Shown one piece after another: positions 32,979-43,281 of a stretch of 64,000 nucleotides of DNA. The translations under genes were made by a program, and so were the position numbers. Origin of the DNA: Sporopachydermia quercuum (Eukaryota > Ascomycota > Sporopachydermiomycetes > Sporopachydermiales > Sporopachydermiaceae); assembly GCA_001599295.1 (NCBI GenBank), contig BCGN01000003.1, positions 1,899,148 to 1,963,147 of the forward strand, in the 5' to 3' direction. Positions within the stretch are counted from its first letter, which is position 1; every line of letters begins with the position of its first letter. The notes under the pieces are model-generated. The model was not told the origin of the DNA. It saw only the letters and a program-made list of their open reading frames with translations, and ran no database searches.

Positions 32979-34784
32979 ATGCATTTACGTTGTGATCTCA
33001 CGAAACTCCATAGAGCTCTCAACTCTTCATTCTACGTCACTTCAGCATTACACGTCCGACATGAGCTGCGGCGGAGCCATGTGCATCCTTTGCGCTGCTT
33101 CAGCAATATTCGATATCCCAGAGGAACTGGAATCTGCATTACAAAATCTGGTGATGCCAGAAATATTTCAAGCGTGCGAGAACTCTATTCAACCAGCTTA
33201 CGCAGAATATCATCTACCTCATCACAAGTCAAGGAATTTTCACCTTTAAACGGATCAGATTATGAATCAGACAGTTCTACCGAGCCAGCAATCCAATACC
33301 GGATTCCTGAGGGTGAAATCCGTTTTATTCTTGTCCCAATAGGCTATATAGCTTGTGGGAAGACAACCATTGCCAATTCCTTGCACCAACTCTTCGGCTG
33401 GCCTGTTGTTGACGACGATCCTTCGCAGAACCTCCCAGAGTACTGCATGAGCGTTGCCAGTGCTCTGATGTCCGAACCTGTTGTTTTTTGCGATAGAAGT
33501 AATCATCAGCAGAGCAATAGAATAGATCTGTACAACTGCATGGCCTCCATGCTGGAACCAGACTCGTTCAAGAGATTGAGGTTTATAGCGTTGTCTTTTG
33601 ATCTTTCCGACGTTGAGACCGTAATGGATGTTGCGAAGAGACGGATTCTGTTCCACGGGGTGAACGTTGAAAGCGCGGACACTTCAGATGCATCCACAGC
33701 CTCAACAGTCTCAGTAGGAACCTCTACAGGAACTTCCGTATCTACAAAACCCTATTACCTGAGAAAAAAAACGTATGATCTCAACACAGATTTAGCTATT
33801 GGAACTGTTAATTCAATTATNGAGAGATACGTACAAGCCTTTGAACCATATTCGTTCCTAGACAATCAGATCTTTGCAATGGTCATTGATCTCTCTTCTT
33901 CTACGTCAAACTCTTCGCTATCAAACGTCTCCCTTATCATAAACCTGATGAGAACGTATAATCCCAGTTTGATCCCATGGGGTATTTCTGACGAGGAAAT
34001 AGAAGCTGCTGTGTCTGCCTCCTTGGTCATCCCAGAGACGGCAAAGCTGGACCCGACACCTGAAGGGTTTACCCTGCTACCACCGCAGAGCCAAATCTCG
34101 GTGATAGTAGACAATGAGCTGCAGATCCCTCCCAGCTACTATTATCTGCGCATCAACGTGTGGAAAGACGTTCTCCGATCTGAGATCTACAAGCTTTTTG
34201 ACGCTCCAGAGATGCATTGCAACCCAGGAGCCAGAGAGGCCTTTGATACCATGTCTATGACCCAAGGCGACTTTGAATCTAAGCTTTTGGACGTGAATTC
34301 TGCTTGGAAGAAGCCAGACGCCTGGCTGTATTTACGGAAACAGGAAAGGAGATCCTTTGTTGACTACTACGTTACGCGAGAGCACCTGGCCAGCAAACTG
34401 GCTGTGACCCTGGCCGCTCCGCGGTCTCTTCGGGGCGAACTGGAAGTATGTAGAGTGTCAGCAATGCTCCAAAGTGTTATCTGGAACGAGAGAGTTGCCA
34501 TCGTGACGATTGGAATTAGAACTCCTCAGCGAACACTGCGGATTCGTGATAAGCGGATCTTTTTCGTCTTTGGTCATAAATCCAGTGTGAAGGATCCATA
34601 CCGAGAGGGAGAAGCTCTTCTGGAAAGGTGGAATGGAATGAAACGACAAGGCCGAGGGCGGACAGGAACGTTTTTGTATGAAACGGAGGAAAAGGAGGAA
34701 AGTGAGATTAGTTGTATGGAATGGAGGCAAGAGAAGCCAGTTCTGTTGGATGATTTGAAGGTGTTTAGTAAGCCTATGGTTTAG
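32979..34784 (+). CDS. tRNA-ligase (Trl1)-like kinase plus degenerate phosphodiesterase domain, no ligase domain
   Basis: A 601-residue protein matching only the C-terminal two thirds of fungal tRNA ligase Trl1. Kinase part: P-loop GYIACGKTT (122-130), D146/D147 where Trl1 has its QND motif, CDRSNHQ (171-177) matching Trl1 DRNNHQ, RFIALSF (201-207), then SSLSNV and NPSLIPWGISDEEIEAA as in Trl1. Phosphodiesterase part: SYYYLRINV, then YYVT (463-466) where Trl1 has HIT, WNERVAIV (502-509), and FFVF (528-531) where Trl1 has the second HIT. Both catalytic His therefore look replaced. No KxxG ligase motif. The N-terminus is Arg/Ser/His-rich with RCFSN, possibly a mitochondrial presequence; the ATG at 32979 is the only one before the P-loop. 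GC content is visibly higher than the surroundings. Alignment is from memory. Confidence 0.75.
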   Translation: MHLRCDLTKLHRALNSSFYVTSALHVRHELRRSHVHPLRCFSNIRYPRGTGICITKSGDARNISSVRELYSTSLRRISSTSSQVKEFSPLNGSDYESDSSTEPAIQYRIPEGEIRFILVPIGYIACGKTTIANSLHQLFGWPVVDDDPSQNLPEYCMSVASALMSEPVVFCDRSNHQQSNRIDLYNCMASMLEPDSFKRLRFIALSFDLSDVETVMDVAKRRILFHGVNVESADTSDASTASTVSVGTSTGTSVSTKPYYLRKKTYDLNTDLAIGTVNSIXERYVQAFEPYSFLDNQIFAMVIDLSSSTSNSSLSNVSLIINLMRTYNPSLIPWGISDEEIEAAVSASLVIPETAKLDPTPEGFTLLPPQSQISVIVDNELQIPPSYYYLRINVWKDVLRSEIYKLFDAPEMHCNPGAREAFDTMSMTQGDFESKLLDVNSAWKKPDAWLYLRKQERRSFVDYYVTREHLASKLAVTLAAPRSLRGELEVCRVSAMLQSVIWNERVAIVTIGIRTPQRTLRIRDKRIFFVFGHKSSVKDPYREGEALLERWNGMKRQGRGRTGTFLYETEEKEESEISCMEWRQEKPVLLDDLKVFSKPMV

Positions 34785-35712
34785 CTTGTATATAGATGGG
34801 AGGCGAGCANAATGAAAAGAATAGAAAAGGAGACAAAGGNGATAAAAGAATAGAATAGAATAATACCAATTGTAGATTGACTACACGCTGAATTTAAACA
34901 TGAAATGTGAACTCCCCAGGCTCAACCTTATCACACGGTTCAGCACCAGCAGTAACTACGTCAAATGATTATCCCTTATGAAAAAGGTAAAGTAATACTA
35001 ATAACATAATGATAGTATAATAATAACATATTAATAACATAACAATTACATGGTAGTCGCAACCGCACAACAACAACANCATCATCATCATTATACTGCC
35101 AATTAAATACATCAACTTACAAGTATCAAGTTCAAACTATTAGGGTGAGCTTCCGGCGTTTTCTCTCAAATTGAACAACTGGATTCTTATACCTACTCTG
35201 GGTTTAAAGAGTCCGTTCTATATTCATGCTATTGTTTATATAAATATTATTAATCCTTTAACAGGTATTTCATGTAATGGAATCAAATATGTTGTATACT
35301 CTCCGTCCTATAGATAACCCACTTGCTATTAGCCTCTGCACTTCGGGCTCTGCTCTGTGAAGAGTATTAGCTACATATGCATGTTTCTAATTATGATTGA
35401 CTAGAGAATAACTATGATTCTTCGATTCTTAGGTGCAACTTATCGTAATATAGAATATTTTGTAACTAAGAAAATATTATACAATATAGTATAAATCTGT
35501 ATAAGTATGATTTCTTGTCAATTCGCTATTCATAATTCTTCACTCACAATCCACAATTCAGTCATTTAATCTCAATTGATAGAAAAATTAGCGCTANTCT
35601 TTTTCGCTCATGTTCTCTTTCTTTCCTGCGCTTGATGATTATAGATTGAATCCTTATCACCAGATCTTCCGTATTATTCGACATAAATCAATAAAACTTC
35701 AACTATAACCTC

Positions 35713-35946
35713 ATGTCTAATAAGTTGAGAGATGTAATCCCATTTTATGAGAAGCCTGGAGAATGCATCATCAACACACNTTTCTCTTCATTAATAGAGC
35801 CACTAATACACATCTANCTATTATATTTTTATTGCAGATTCGATGAGGTATTGTTTTCAATGANAGTATTGCAATTCTTGAGTTCTGCCGAAGACAATAA
35901 GGATACTTTATCCGAATCATTACAAGAGTTGGATGAACTTCATTAG
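35713..35946 (+). CDS. Doubtful small protein, possibly spliced
   Basis: A 77-codon open frame from ATG. The start (MSNKLRDVIPFYEKPGE) and the end (LQFLSSAEDNKDTLSESL then QELDELH) look like real protein, but the middle is pyrimidine-rich with TTGCAG at 35832-35837 preceded by an ACTAAT box, which looks like an intron acceptor. I cannot find a convincing matching donor in the right phase, and three N bases fall inside. Family not recognised. It may be a small gene with an intron, or chance. Confidence 0.25.
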   Translation: MSNKLRDVIPFYEKPGECIINTXFSSLIEPLIHIXLLYFYCRFDEVLFSMXVLQFLSSAEDNKDTLSESLQELDELH

Positions 35947-36548
35947 AAGCATGGAATTCGAGCTTATTCAATGAAAATACTTATTTCATAAAAAAGCTAT
36001 TCAGACGAACGTAATATCATGATTTATTATAATGTAGTCGAACATCTCAACTTTCTGTGTGCTTGTGTTTGCATCGTATTGTATTGTACTGTATTGTCAT
36101 TCTCACAAGAATCAACAACTCCTTTACCTCCTTCTAAAGGTATGATTTGACTAATTAAACGGATTGGATTATAGTATGATTTTACTATGATTTTACTATA
36201 CAAAAATAGGATAAATAATAAGTACTTTCAATATATTCTTGGTAGGGTGGTGCGTCACATTCCAAAGAATCAGAACCTAGTAGAGGAAAATGGTTGAGTT
36301 GTTGGGAATTGCTCTTTGCTCGTGTATCGGAAGAAACCATGCTTTCGATTGAACCTGTTGCCTTGCTCGTTCATGTCAGAGAGCACTTAACTTGATAGTA
36401 ATATCAAAGTGATATGTAATGCTCACTTGTATCAAGAAGGGAATTCTGTCTTGGTGCTTCTACGTAAAGTAATAGTAAAAGTAAAAGTTAAAGTAAAAAG
36501 TAATAGTATAGTACAGTAGTAACAAATAGAAAACATCTCTCGTAAATC

Positions 36549-36590
36549 ACCAGGACTAATATCATCAGGACTAATATCACCAGGACAAAT
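36549..36590 (+). repeat. Three imperfect copies of a 15-bp unit
   Basis: ACCAGGACTAATATC, then ATCAGGACTAATATC, then ACCAGGACAAAT. It lies just 3' of the RAS stop codon and so probably within its 3' untranslated region. Confidence 0.85.
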
Positions 36591-36617
36591 TCTCTGCATT
36601 CAAAATAATTAATCTTA

Positions 36618-37829
36618 TTACATAATTGTACAGCATCCACCACCAGATTGTTTTGTTGGCTCAGTTTTATTAACAGCAGTTCTTCCTGAACTTGCGGTTG
36701 CTTTATTTCCTGCATTACTGGCTTTTCCACTAGTTGCACTCTTATCACCATCAGCGACATTCTGCCCTGCTTTACCACCGTTTTCACCAACAGCATCCTC
36801 AGCAGCGGGTGCTTCAGCAGGAGGGTTCTCATATACTCTGATTTGTCTCACCAATCCATAGAAAGCTTCTTCAACATTGATTCTCTGCTTAGCAGAAGTC
36901 TCCAAAAAAGGGCAGTTGTACTGCCTGGCTAATTCCTGGCCTTCTGAAATAGACACTTGACGTTCCTTCTCTAAATCGGATTTATTTCCTACTAAGACAA
37001 CAGGAAAGTAATCTACATCTTTTACTCTGAGAATCTGTTGTCTAAAAGTTGCAATCTCTTCAAAACTGCTTCTTGAATCAATGGCATAAACGAGAATGAA
37101 TCCTTCGCCTGTTCTCATGTATTGTTCTCTCATAGCAGAATATTCTTCTTGGCCGGCAGTATCCAAGACGTCTAGAATGCAAGTTTCATCATCGATTTCG
37201 CACTGTTTTCTGTACGAGTCTTCAATTGTAGGGTCGTATTCATCAACAAAGTGTGATTGAATCAGTTGGATGGTCAGTGCTGATTTTCCAACACCACCAC
37301 CGCCAACAACGACAAGTTTATAATCTCTGGGCTATAAAAGAGATACTGTTAGTATTGATACGGGAACATTAAACAGAAACTTCAAAGAAGCATTTGTTGC
37401 AGAGATTGATGATTGTTACCTGTAAAAATGTTCATATAAGTGCTGTTGATAGATATAGTGTTCGAGATATTTACTGATAGCCTGAACAAATAGTTTGATT
37501 TGATATGTAGAACATGAAGTATGATATCACAACTGTACTGTGACAACTACAACNATCACAACAACCACAACATCAACAGCAATCCATCAGAAAATGAAAT
37601 AAGTGTAATAATACATTCTCAAAATATCAACGTATAAAGCCCTTTTTCCCACTTGCATCTTTGTATTTTTTATTCTCCTATTCCACTCCTAAACACNTTG
37701 CGCGTTTGATCACCACTCGTCCCATCTCATTCAAGCAGCAAACACAACACAGATCTTCCACATAGTTCATTAATCAGAATCACCTTTCTCCATTCTCACT
37801 TAGCAATCTCTCACACATACCTTTCCCAT
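36618..37829 (-). CDS. RAS1: Ras GTPase with 3-codon first exon and 489-nt intron
   Basis: A 240-residue small GTPase, controlling cAMP/PKA and growth or filamentation in yeasts. Exon 1 (37829-37821) is only ATG GGA AAG; exon 2 (37331-36618) continues [13 protein letters not shown]. The intron starts GTATGT, has TACTAAC and ends TTTTATAG. Motifs: GGGGVGKSA (13-21), switch [23 protein letters not shown] with the catalytic Gln, GNKSDL (G4), ETSAK (G5), a Gly/Ala/Asn-rich hypervariable region, and the C-terminal CCTIM, a CaaX box preceded by a likely palmitoylated Cys. Exon 2 lacks a usable ATG before the P-loop, so exon 1 is required. Two invariant Leu (SALTIQLIQ) are CTG. Whether it is the only Ras of this yeast is unknown; the symbol names the family. 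Confidence 0.93.
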
Positions 37830-39928
37830 TCTTGCTCACAATCAATTGTAGCCAAGCTGTCAACCAAATTGAAGAACAACCACCAAGCAATCAATCGCAA
37901 CTATACTCCTGAAGCAACCAGCAATACGCTATACACTCAAGCAACACCACCAGAGGCAGAGGTCAACCAATACACACAACAAACTCAAGAAAAGTTACTA
38001 CTGCGTTTATTCAACATCAGCAAAGAATCCAGTATTCAATCGATTTCCCAGCTGCTTCTTACCTCCTTTTCTTCTATTCTCCTGAATCATGTAACAACTT
38101 TTGTATCGAACTTTACNTCTATCGAAGGAAGGAGAAGTACAATATCTGCCTGTTTTGCTTCTCAGAGACCCAACTGTGGAAGCAATAGGGTGTTTCAATA
38201 TGTCCATGTGTCTTCGAGGCTGGTAATGCATAGAACATGCATGAATGACGCAACAGGTTGGGACACTAAGCAGTGGAGAGCGTCTGAAAAGGGAAACTGG
38301 CAGTGCACAGAGCGACCATGAAAGTTGGGAGATTAAACTTTCTGGCACAGAAGGAACGCGGTGAGTTTGTGAAGGGACTGATGCACAAGGTCTTTGTGGG
38401 GCGAAGCGAGATGAGGCTGACCATGAAGTTGAAGTTGAAGTTGAAGTTGAAGTTGAAGTTGAAGTTGAAGTTGAGGTTGATTTATAGTGGATTATGTCGA
38501 TAGTTGGAAACTGGTATTGAACAATTGGACAAGATAATGGAACATTTGCGAACGCTATCAGTTGGGTTGAACTGAGCTAATAGGGGAATCATGGAGGTAC
38601 ATGTAATGAATGACTAGAAGAGCCGTTTTAGATGGTCCCTGAATAGCAAGACCAGTAAGGACCAAGGAACGAGACGAAATGGAAGGAAAATAGATAGAAT
38701 CTAAAGGTAACGGTTGGCATCGCAGCATCTTGAGGTGCACTGGCCTTCTGTTCTATAGTGTTGTTCTTCGTAGGAGAACCGGTGCCCAGTCATCGAATTG
38801 ATGCTGTTTATATTGCCATCTGAGGTCAATCACTTCACCACTGAATAAACTGATATTTCATACATTAATTGCAGTATGGTAAACCAAACCTGCTGAAAAG
38901 CTATCAAATTCCATAAGAAGGATTCCAATTATGTGTATGTACCAAGTAAGAGGAACCTTGGTGGGAGATTAGTAAAATTGGGCCCCTACGTTTATGTAAG
39001 GAAGAAGTTGTAACACAAGAACGCTGCATTAGTTCACCATTCGTTCATTTCATCCTTTACTGTGTCTACACGCTTCTATCTTTGCTTATTTCCTCCTTGA
39101 ATCAGCGTCCTCTAGTGTTTTTTCTTCTTTCTGTTGGTCCTCGTTCAATTTCTTCACTTTTCTCAATCACAACATTGCTAACAGTCAGAAAATAATCCCC
39201 AACTGAATCTCTGTCCATCAGAGCTTATATCCTCGTGGAATCATACTGAAACATATTCAATTCACATTCACATTCACATTTGCATTTACATCTATATTTA
39301 CAGTATAATTGTTATCTCTATTAATTCTCTATTATCCATTATAGACATTATTTACAAATACAAGATAATNCATTTGTCTGGACGCCCATGATAACGTAAA
39401 ACATTACGATACAATTAAGTGTTTGATAGTTTGCTAGTTTGCTAGTGGAGTCTCCCTTATAAAATAATTAACATTAGCCAAATTCCAGATCAACCATATC
39501 AAAAGTCTGTAATGCCGTATAATGTCCTATATAAAGATAGGTTCCATAGCAATTCAAGAAATGTCTTAAAATACATATTTCAATTAATAGACGACTTCCA
39601 TTCATTCTGAACTCGTAGGCTATCAATTGTTGATCATATATCGGGCTATTGTTTAACATCAAACTGCCCATTAACATAACAATCCAGTTTTCCCATTGTC
39701 CATATATCTAAACCCTTAAATTTTATCTGTAATCAGGACCCATTCTATGAATGGCTAGTATTTACTAGCATGCGCGATAAAATAAATGATAGCATACTTG
39801 ATTTTATCAAATATTCTCTTCTCTTTCTTTCCTCTTTCTTCATTCTTTCAGCATTTGGTTATCATCACAGCTTATGCTCTTCACATTTCCATTTTCTAAA
39901 GCATCACTGCGTACTTTCCTTCCTTCCT
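37830..39928. other. Intergenic region upstream of RAS
   Basis: The part next to RAS is C/A-rich on the plus strand, as expected for a RAS leader and promoter. The 150-codon plus frame at 37869-38321 is antisense to that leader, Gln/Thr-rich and unrecognised, so not called. The stretch includes the hexanucleotide repeat at 38426-38473 and a (TTCACA)n-like tract around 39261-39282. The 3' end of the first transporter gene lies just beyond 39928. Confidence 0.45.
38426..38473 (+). repeat. GAAGTT hexanucleotide microsatellite, about eight copies
   Basis: Eight near-perfect consecutive GAAGTT units, framed by single-change variants (ATGAAG before, TTGAGG after). It lies within an unassigned intergenic stretch; in one frame it would encode an alternating Leu-Lys string, which is not a likely protein. 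Confidence 0.9.
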
Positions 39929-41866
39929 TCAAACTGGAACAGGAAGGAACATTCTTCTAATAAAAGAAGCAATTCCCTTCCCCTGCAATCTCTGAATCGC
40001 CAGGCTTCCGTCCTCAACTGCTTCGTGGCTCTTTCTCTTCAGTTCCAGCTCACGGGCTTCCTCCGCAATCAGCTTTCTCACCGTGGCTTCTCGCAACAGC
40101 AATAGCATCCCACAGGATACCATGAAGACGCATCCCACGTACAACTGGGGCCCTATAAATATATTCTGGTGCACCAAAGGCTTCTCCGGATTGGGGTCCT
40201 TCTTTATGACTAAAGCAACCACTTCAGAGAACAACGAGGGCACTCCCAAAGCTATACACGCCAGCGAAAACGCACTGGGAAGTTTCTTCAGGCCTGAAAG
40301 ATCTGCTGTCATAGCAGCAAAGGTAACCCAGATGGCCCCCATAGATAAACCTACGACAGCCGCAAAGCCAATGACGCCAGCGTAGGTTTTCACCTGGGTC
40401 CATACCACAAGGCAGAAAAGACCAGTGAAGAAATTCAGGAGGCAGGTNAGACTGACTCTGCCAAACTTATCAGCCAGAAATCCAATAAAAGGCCGCGCGA
40501 CAGACTGGGATGCGTTGATTACTGACACCGCAACGGCTCCTTTATGTGCCGTGAGTCCCAGGCCTTGCGTGGCATACGCACTCAGGGAATACAACAGGAT
40601 CACGAACCCGGACTGCGAGAAGAAAATTACAGCATACAGTATTAGCAAAGGATGGTTTTTCATGAGGGAATAGTCCCATAGTTTGATATCAGGCTTTATG
40701 ATGTCGTTCCTGCTCCGGATAAGCAGGATCGCTATCACGCTGAGCACACAGTTGACGACCGCCATTACTCTGTAAGCCCATTGGACGGAAATGCTCTGGA
40801 TCAACGCCTGGCTGATCCAGGAGAAAACTATGCCCCCAATGCCAGTCCCAGCGGCGGCGATCCCGTTGGCGATGGCCCTCCGGGTGAAAAACCATTGGGG
40901 AATAATCATGGTGCTGGGGATGAAAGTGAAGCCAATGCCAATGCCTACTGTGAGCCCTTGCGCTAGGTACAACTGCCAGATTCTCTTACTGAAGCTGGCA
41001 GCAATATAGCCACCAACCTGCAGCACCAGGCCTAAACTGAGAGTGGGCTTGATGCCCAGGACACCTACGGTTAGAGAGACAAAAGGAGCTATCACGCAGC
41101 TGATGCCAATGACTAATCCGCCAATGAGAGCGAAATCCACTGTTGATGCATCCGGGTACTCCTTGTTACTGAGAAAATAGCTGAGATACACAGCAAAGGC
41201 CGAATTGGAGCCCCAGGCAGTGAAATTGAGCGTCATGGCGCATCCAACGCACACCCAGCCGTAGCCTCCATCAGGAATGCTGCTGGCGTTGATGGTGGAA
41301 GTATTGGTTTCCAGTTTCTGAAGTCTCTGCATTTTTGAGTCCTGCGATAGGGCACTTGACGGCCTCCTAGAAGCAGAATTAGGATGCTGAAGGCCTATGG
41401 GACCATCAGTAAACTCATTTTTCCTTTCAGGATACCCATTGTAGTAATAGTAGGTGTCCTCTGGTTCGTATTGTTTCTCGTACTGATTGACAGTGTTAAT
41501 TCTAGAAATGGTGATAGGATCCAAGTCGTTGGAAAGAAATAGGTTATTATTATTGTTGCTAGCCCTACTTTTGATCTTGGTTAGAAGACTCATACTGTCA
41601 GTTCCAGCGCCGGTTATTATTGGAATTTTGATAGAGCTGCTATTAGGATGAGAATGAGGACTGGAGATAAAACTAGGGGAATTGCCGATGGTCTGCCTGC
41701 CATTGCTGTTTANTAGCTGTACAGGAATTTGCTCTTCGTTTAATTCATCTGATGAATCAAAAGCGTTATCGAATGATATATCGGAAGAGGCCACAGAAGT
41801 GGCCACCGGAGAGATCACCGAAGATGTTTCGTTATTGCCGTTTGATGGGGGAGTTATCACGGTCAT
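39929..41866 (-). CDS. Monocarboxylate-transporter-like MFS permease (Mch/Esbp6 family), copy 1
   Basis: A 645-residue major-facilitator protein of the fungal monocarboxylate-porter family (Mch2, Mch4, Mch5, Esbp6). A long polar N-terminus (about 197 residues, Ser/Asn-rich) precedes PDGGYGWVCVGC, the family signature opening membrane segment 1; GIGFTFIPSTMIIPQWFFTRR and GIAAAGTGIGGIVFSWISQA match the conserved loop and segment 5. About 12 hydrophobic segments. The C-terminus ends FIRRMFLPVPV. Despite their name, yeast members are not proven monocarboxylate carriers; Mch5 carries riboflavin. The membrane part is GC-rich, while the N-terminal coding part is more AT-rich. A second copy lies 1.4 kb upstream on the same strand. 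Two N bases fall at sites compatible with silent changes. Substrate unknown. Confidence 0.88.
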   Translation of the reverse strand: MTVITPPSNGNNETSSVISPVATSVASSDISFDNAFDSSDELNEEQIPVQLXNSNGRQTIGNSPSFISSPHSHPNSSSIKIPIITGAGTDSMSLLTKIKSRASNNNNNLFLSNDLDPITISRINTVNQYEKQYEPEDTYYYYNGYPERKNEFTDGPIGLQHPNSASRRPSSALSQDSKMQRLQKLETNTSTINASSIPDGGYGWVCVGCAMTLNFTAWGSNSAFAVYLSYFLSNKEYPDASTVDFALIGGLVIGISCVIAPFVSLTVGVLGIKPTLSLGLVLQVGGYIAASFSKRIWQLYLAQGLTVGIGIGFTFIPSTMIIPQWFFTRRAIANGIAAAGTGIGGIVFSWISQALIQSISVQWAYRVMAVVNCVLSVIAILLIRSRNDIIKPDIKLWDYSLMKNHPLLILYAVIFFSQSGFVILLYSLSAYATQGLGLTAHKGAVAVSVINASQSVARPFIGFLADKFGRVSXTCLLNFFTGLFCLVVWTQVKTYAGVIGFAAVVGLSMGAIWVTFAAMTADLSGLKKLPSAFSLACIALGVPSLFSEVVALVIKKDPNPEKPLVHQNIFIGPQLYVGCVFMVSCGMLLLLREATVRKLIAEEARELELKRKSHEAVEDGSLAIQRLQGKGIASFIRRMFLPVPV

Positions 41867-43281
41867 TGTATAGATCTAAGGTGCGAATAGCGTAGAATTG
41901 TGCGTAAAATGTAGAATCTAGCTAATANTGGGGCTCTAATGGTGCTCACTGATCTAGTTGTATGCAATTCTTTCTTAATGTGACGTTTGATGTGGTCTTT
42001 TCACCTCTATTTTCATTCATATCTGTAAAACTTGTCTAATAGTATTCATACTAGCTTGATAACAAGAAACCATACAAGCAATAGGTACAAATGTAGTTAT
42101 ATTATGAGGATGAGCATGAATTAAAGCATAAACATAAAAATAACGGCAGAAATAGCAACCGTAAATTATCACTACAATGAATAGTACAACTGTTTCCCCA
42201 GTTTCTGGTTCCTGTACCTCTTAACAACTGAACAGATAGTAGCAGTTACAGTAGAATAATTACAGTATATCTTCAATTCACCAAATCAGGTCAAAATGTC
42301 GTTCTTGTTTCCTTTTTATCCTTCATTTATATATTTTTTAGTAAATATTTCTGTAAATATTCTGATAAATATTTTAATGAATCCTTTAATAAATGCCATA
42401 TGTTTCTTTATGTTTCTCTTGTTTCTCTTGTAGATCTTATCAACCAATCTAACGACTGCTCCACGGTGTACCTATTAAATCAATACTCAATAATACTCTT
42501 GCAAAACAGCTGGAAACACCAGAAAGCAGCAGAAAGCACCTGAAAATATCTACAGAAACAATAACAAAAAACAACAAACAAATCCCTATAAAATGAGTAT
42601 GAAAAGGAAATGATAGCATAAAAGAAAAGCCAGTAAATTTCTTTCCACAGTTAGGATTTTTCTGTTTGACTCATTTGATGCGAATTGACATTTTCTCAAA
42701 ACTGAACATTGTTAGCAACCATGACTCATAGTTATTCTAAATTAGGTAGTCGTAATCTTATCCATATCGGGGTATTTATGAGTCATCATTATAGATGGAG
42801 ACGAATACGGTTCGTTCGGACCATAATCAATACAAAGCCGATCTGAACGGTGTTTAATAAGTTCAATTTATTGTATCACAGATAAAAAATGAAAACAGTT
42901 TTGGATACAACTGGTTCTCAGTGGCCATCCGAAAGGCTTTATAGTCTCAACACATCACACACTATGACAGTGTAACGACAAGTATAATTTTTCTTACTTC
43001 AATATTATAGTTATAATACTTCTATTATTGATATTATATGTGGTAATGTGAAAAATATGCTATGCTGCCGAGGCTGTCCTTATAAAATAGACAGTTCTCA
43101 TGCTTCAGCATAGGTCTCCAGAAATATGCTTGTTAATATAATGATTCAGCAAATCAGTACTCTTTTTGCTGATTATGAAAATATCAACATAATACCAAAC
43201 ATCAAATTAAGGCTTGCAGGAAGAATAATCAGTAATAACAGTGTGAAAGTATAACCAAACAACCAAAAGATGCTAACAAAA
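41867..43281. other. Spacer between the two tandem transporter genes
   Basis: A 1.4 kb AT-rich spacer with promoter of copy 1 and 3' end of copy 2. Repetitive TAAATATT and TTTCTCTTG stretches occur at about 42340-42435. No gene seen. Confidence 0.5.

Larger units (their letters stand above)
34785..36617. other. Intergenic region with a doubtful small ORF
   Basis: Very AT-rich, with several N bases (34810, 34840, 35079, 35597, 35780, 35818, 35864). It holds the small frame at 35713-35946, listed separately, and a three-copy 15-bp repeat at 36549-36590 just beyond the RAS stop. Otherwise nothing recognised. Confidence 0.5.

Noticed and set aside
32968-33249. Overlapping 93-codon frame at the start of the tRNA-ligase-like gene
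   Set aside because: It overlaps the longer frame that carries clear kinase motifs, and has no recognised family of its own.
37416-37431. An alternative RAS first exon: ATG AAC ATT TTT ACA G before GTAACA
   Set aside because: It ends in phase 1, which puts exon 2 out of frame and reaches a stop. The ATG GGA AAG exon with GTATGT is in phase and fits Ras N-termini.
37869-38321. 150-codon plus-strand frame upstream of RAS
   Set aside because: Antisense to the RAS leader and promoter, Gln/Thr-rich low-complexity start, no known family, and an N inside; likely chance.
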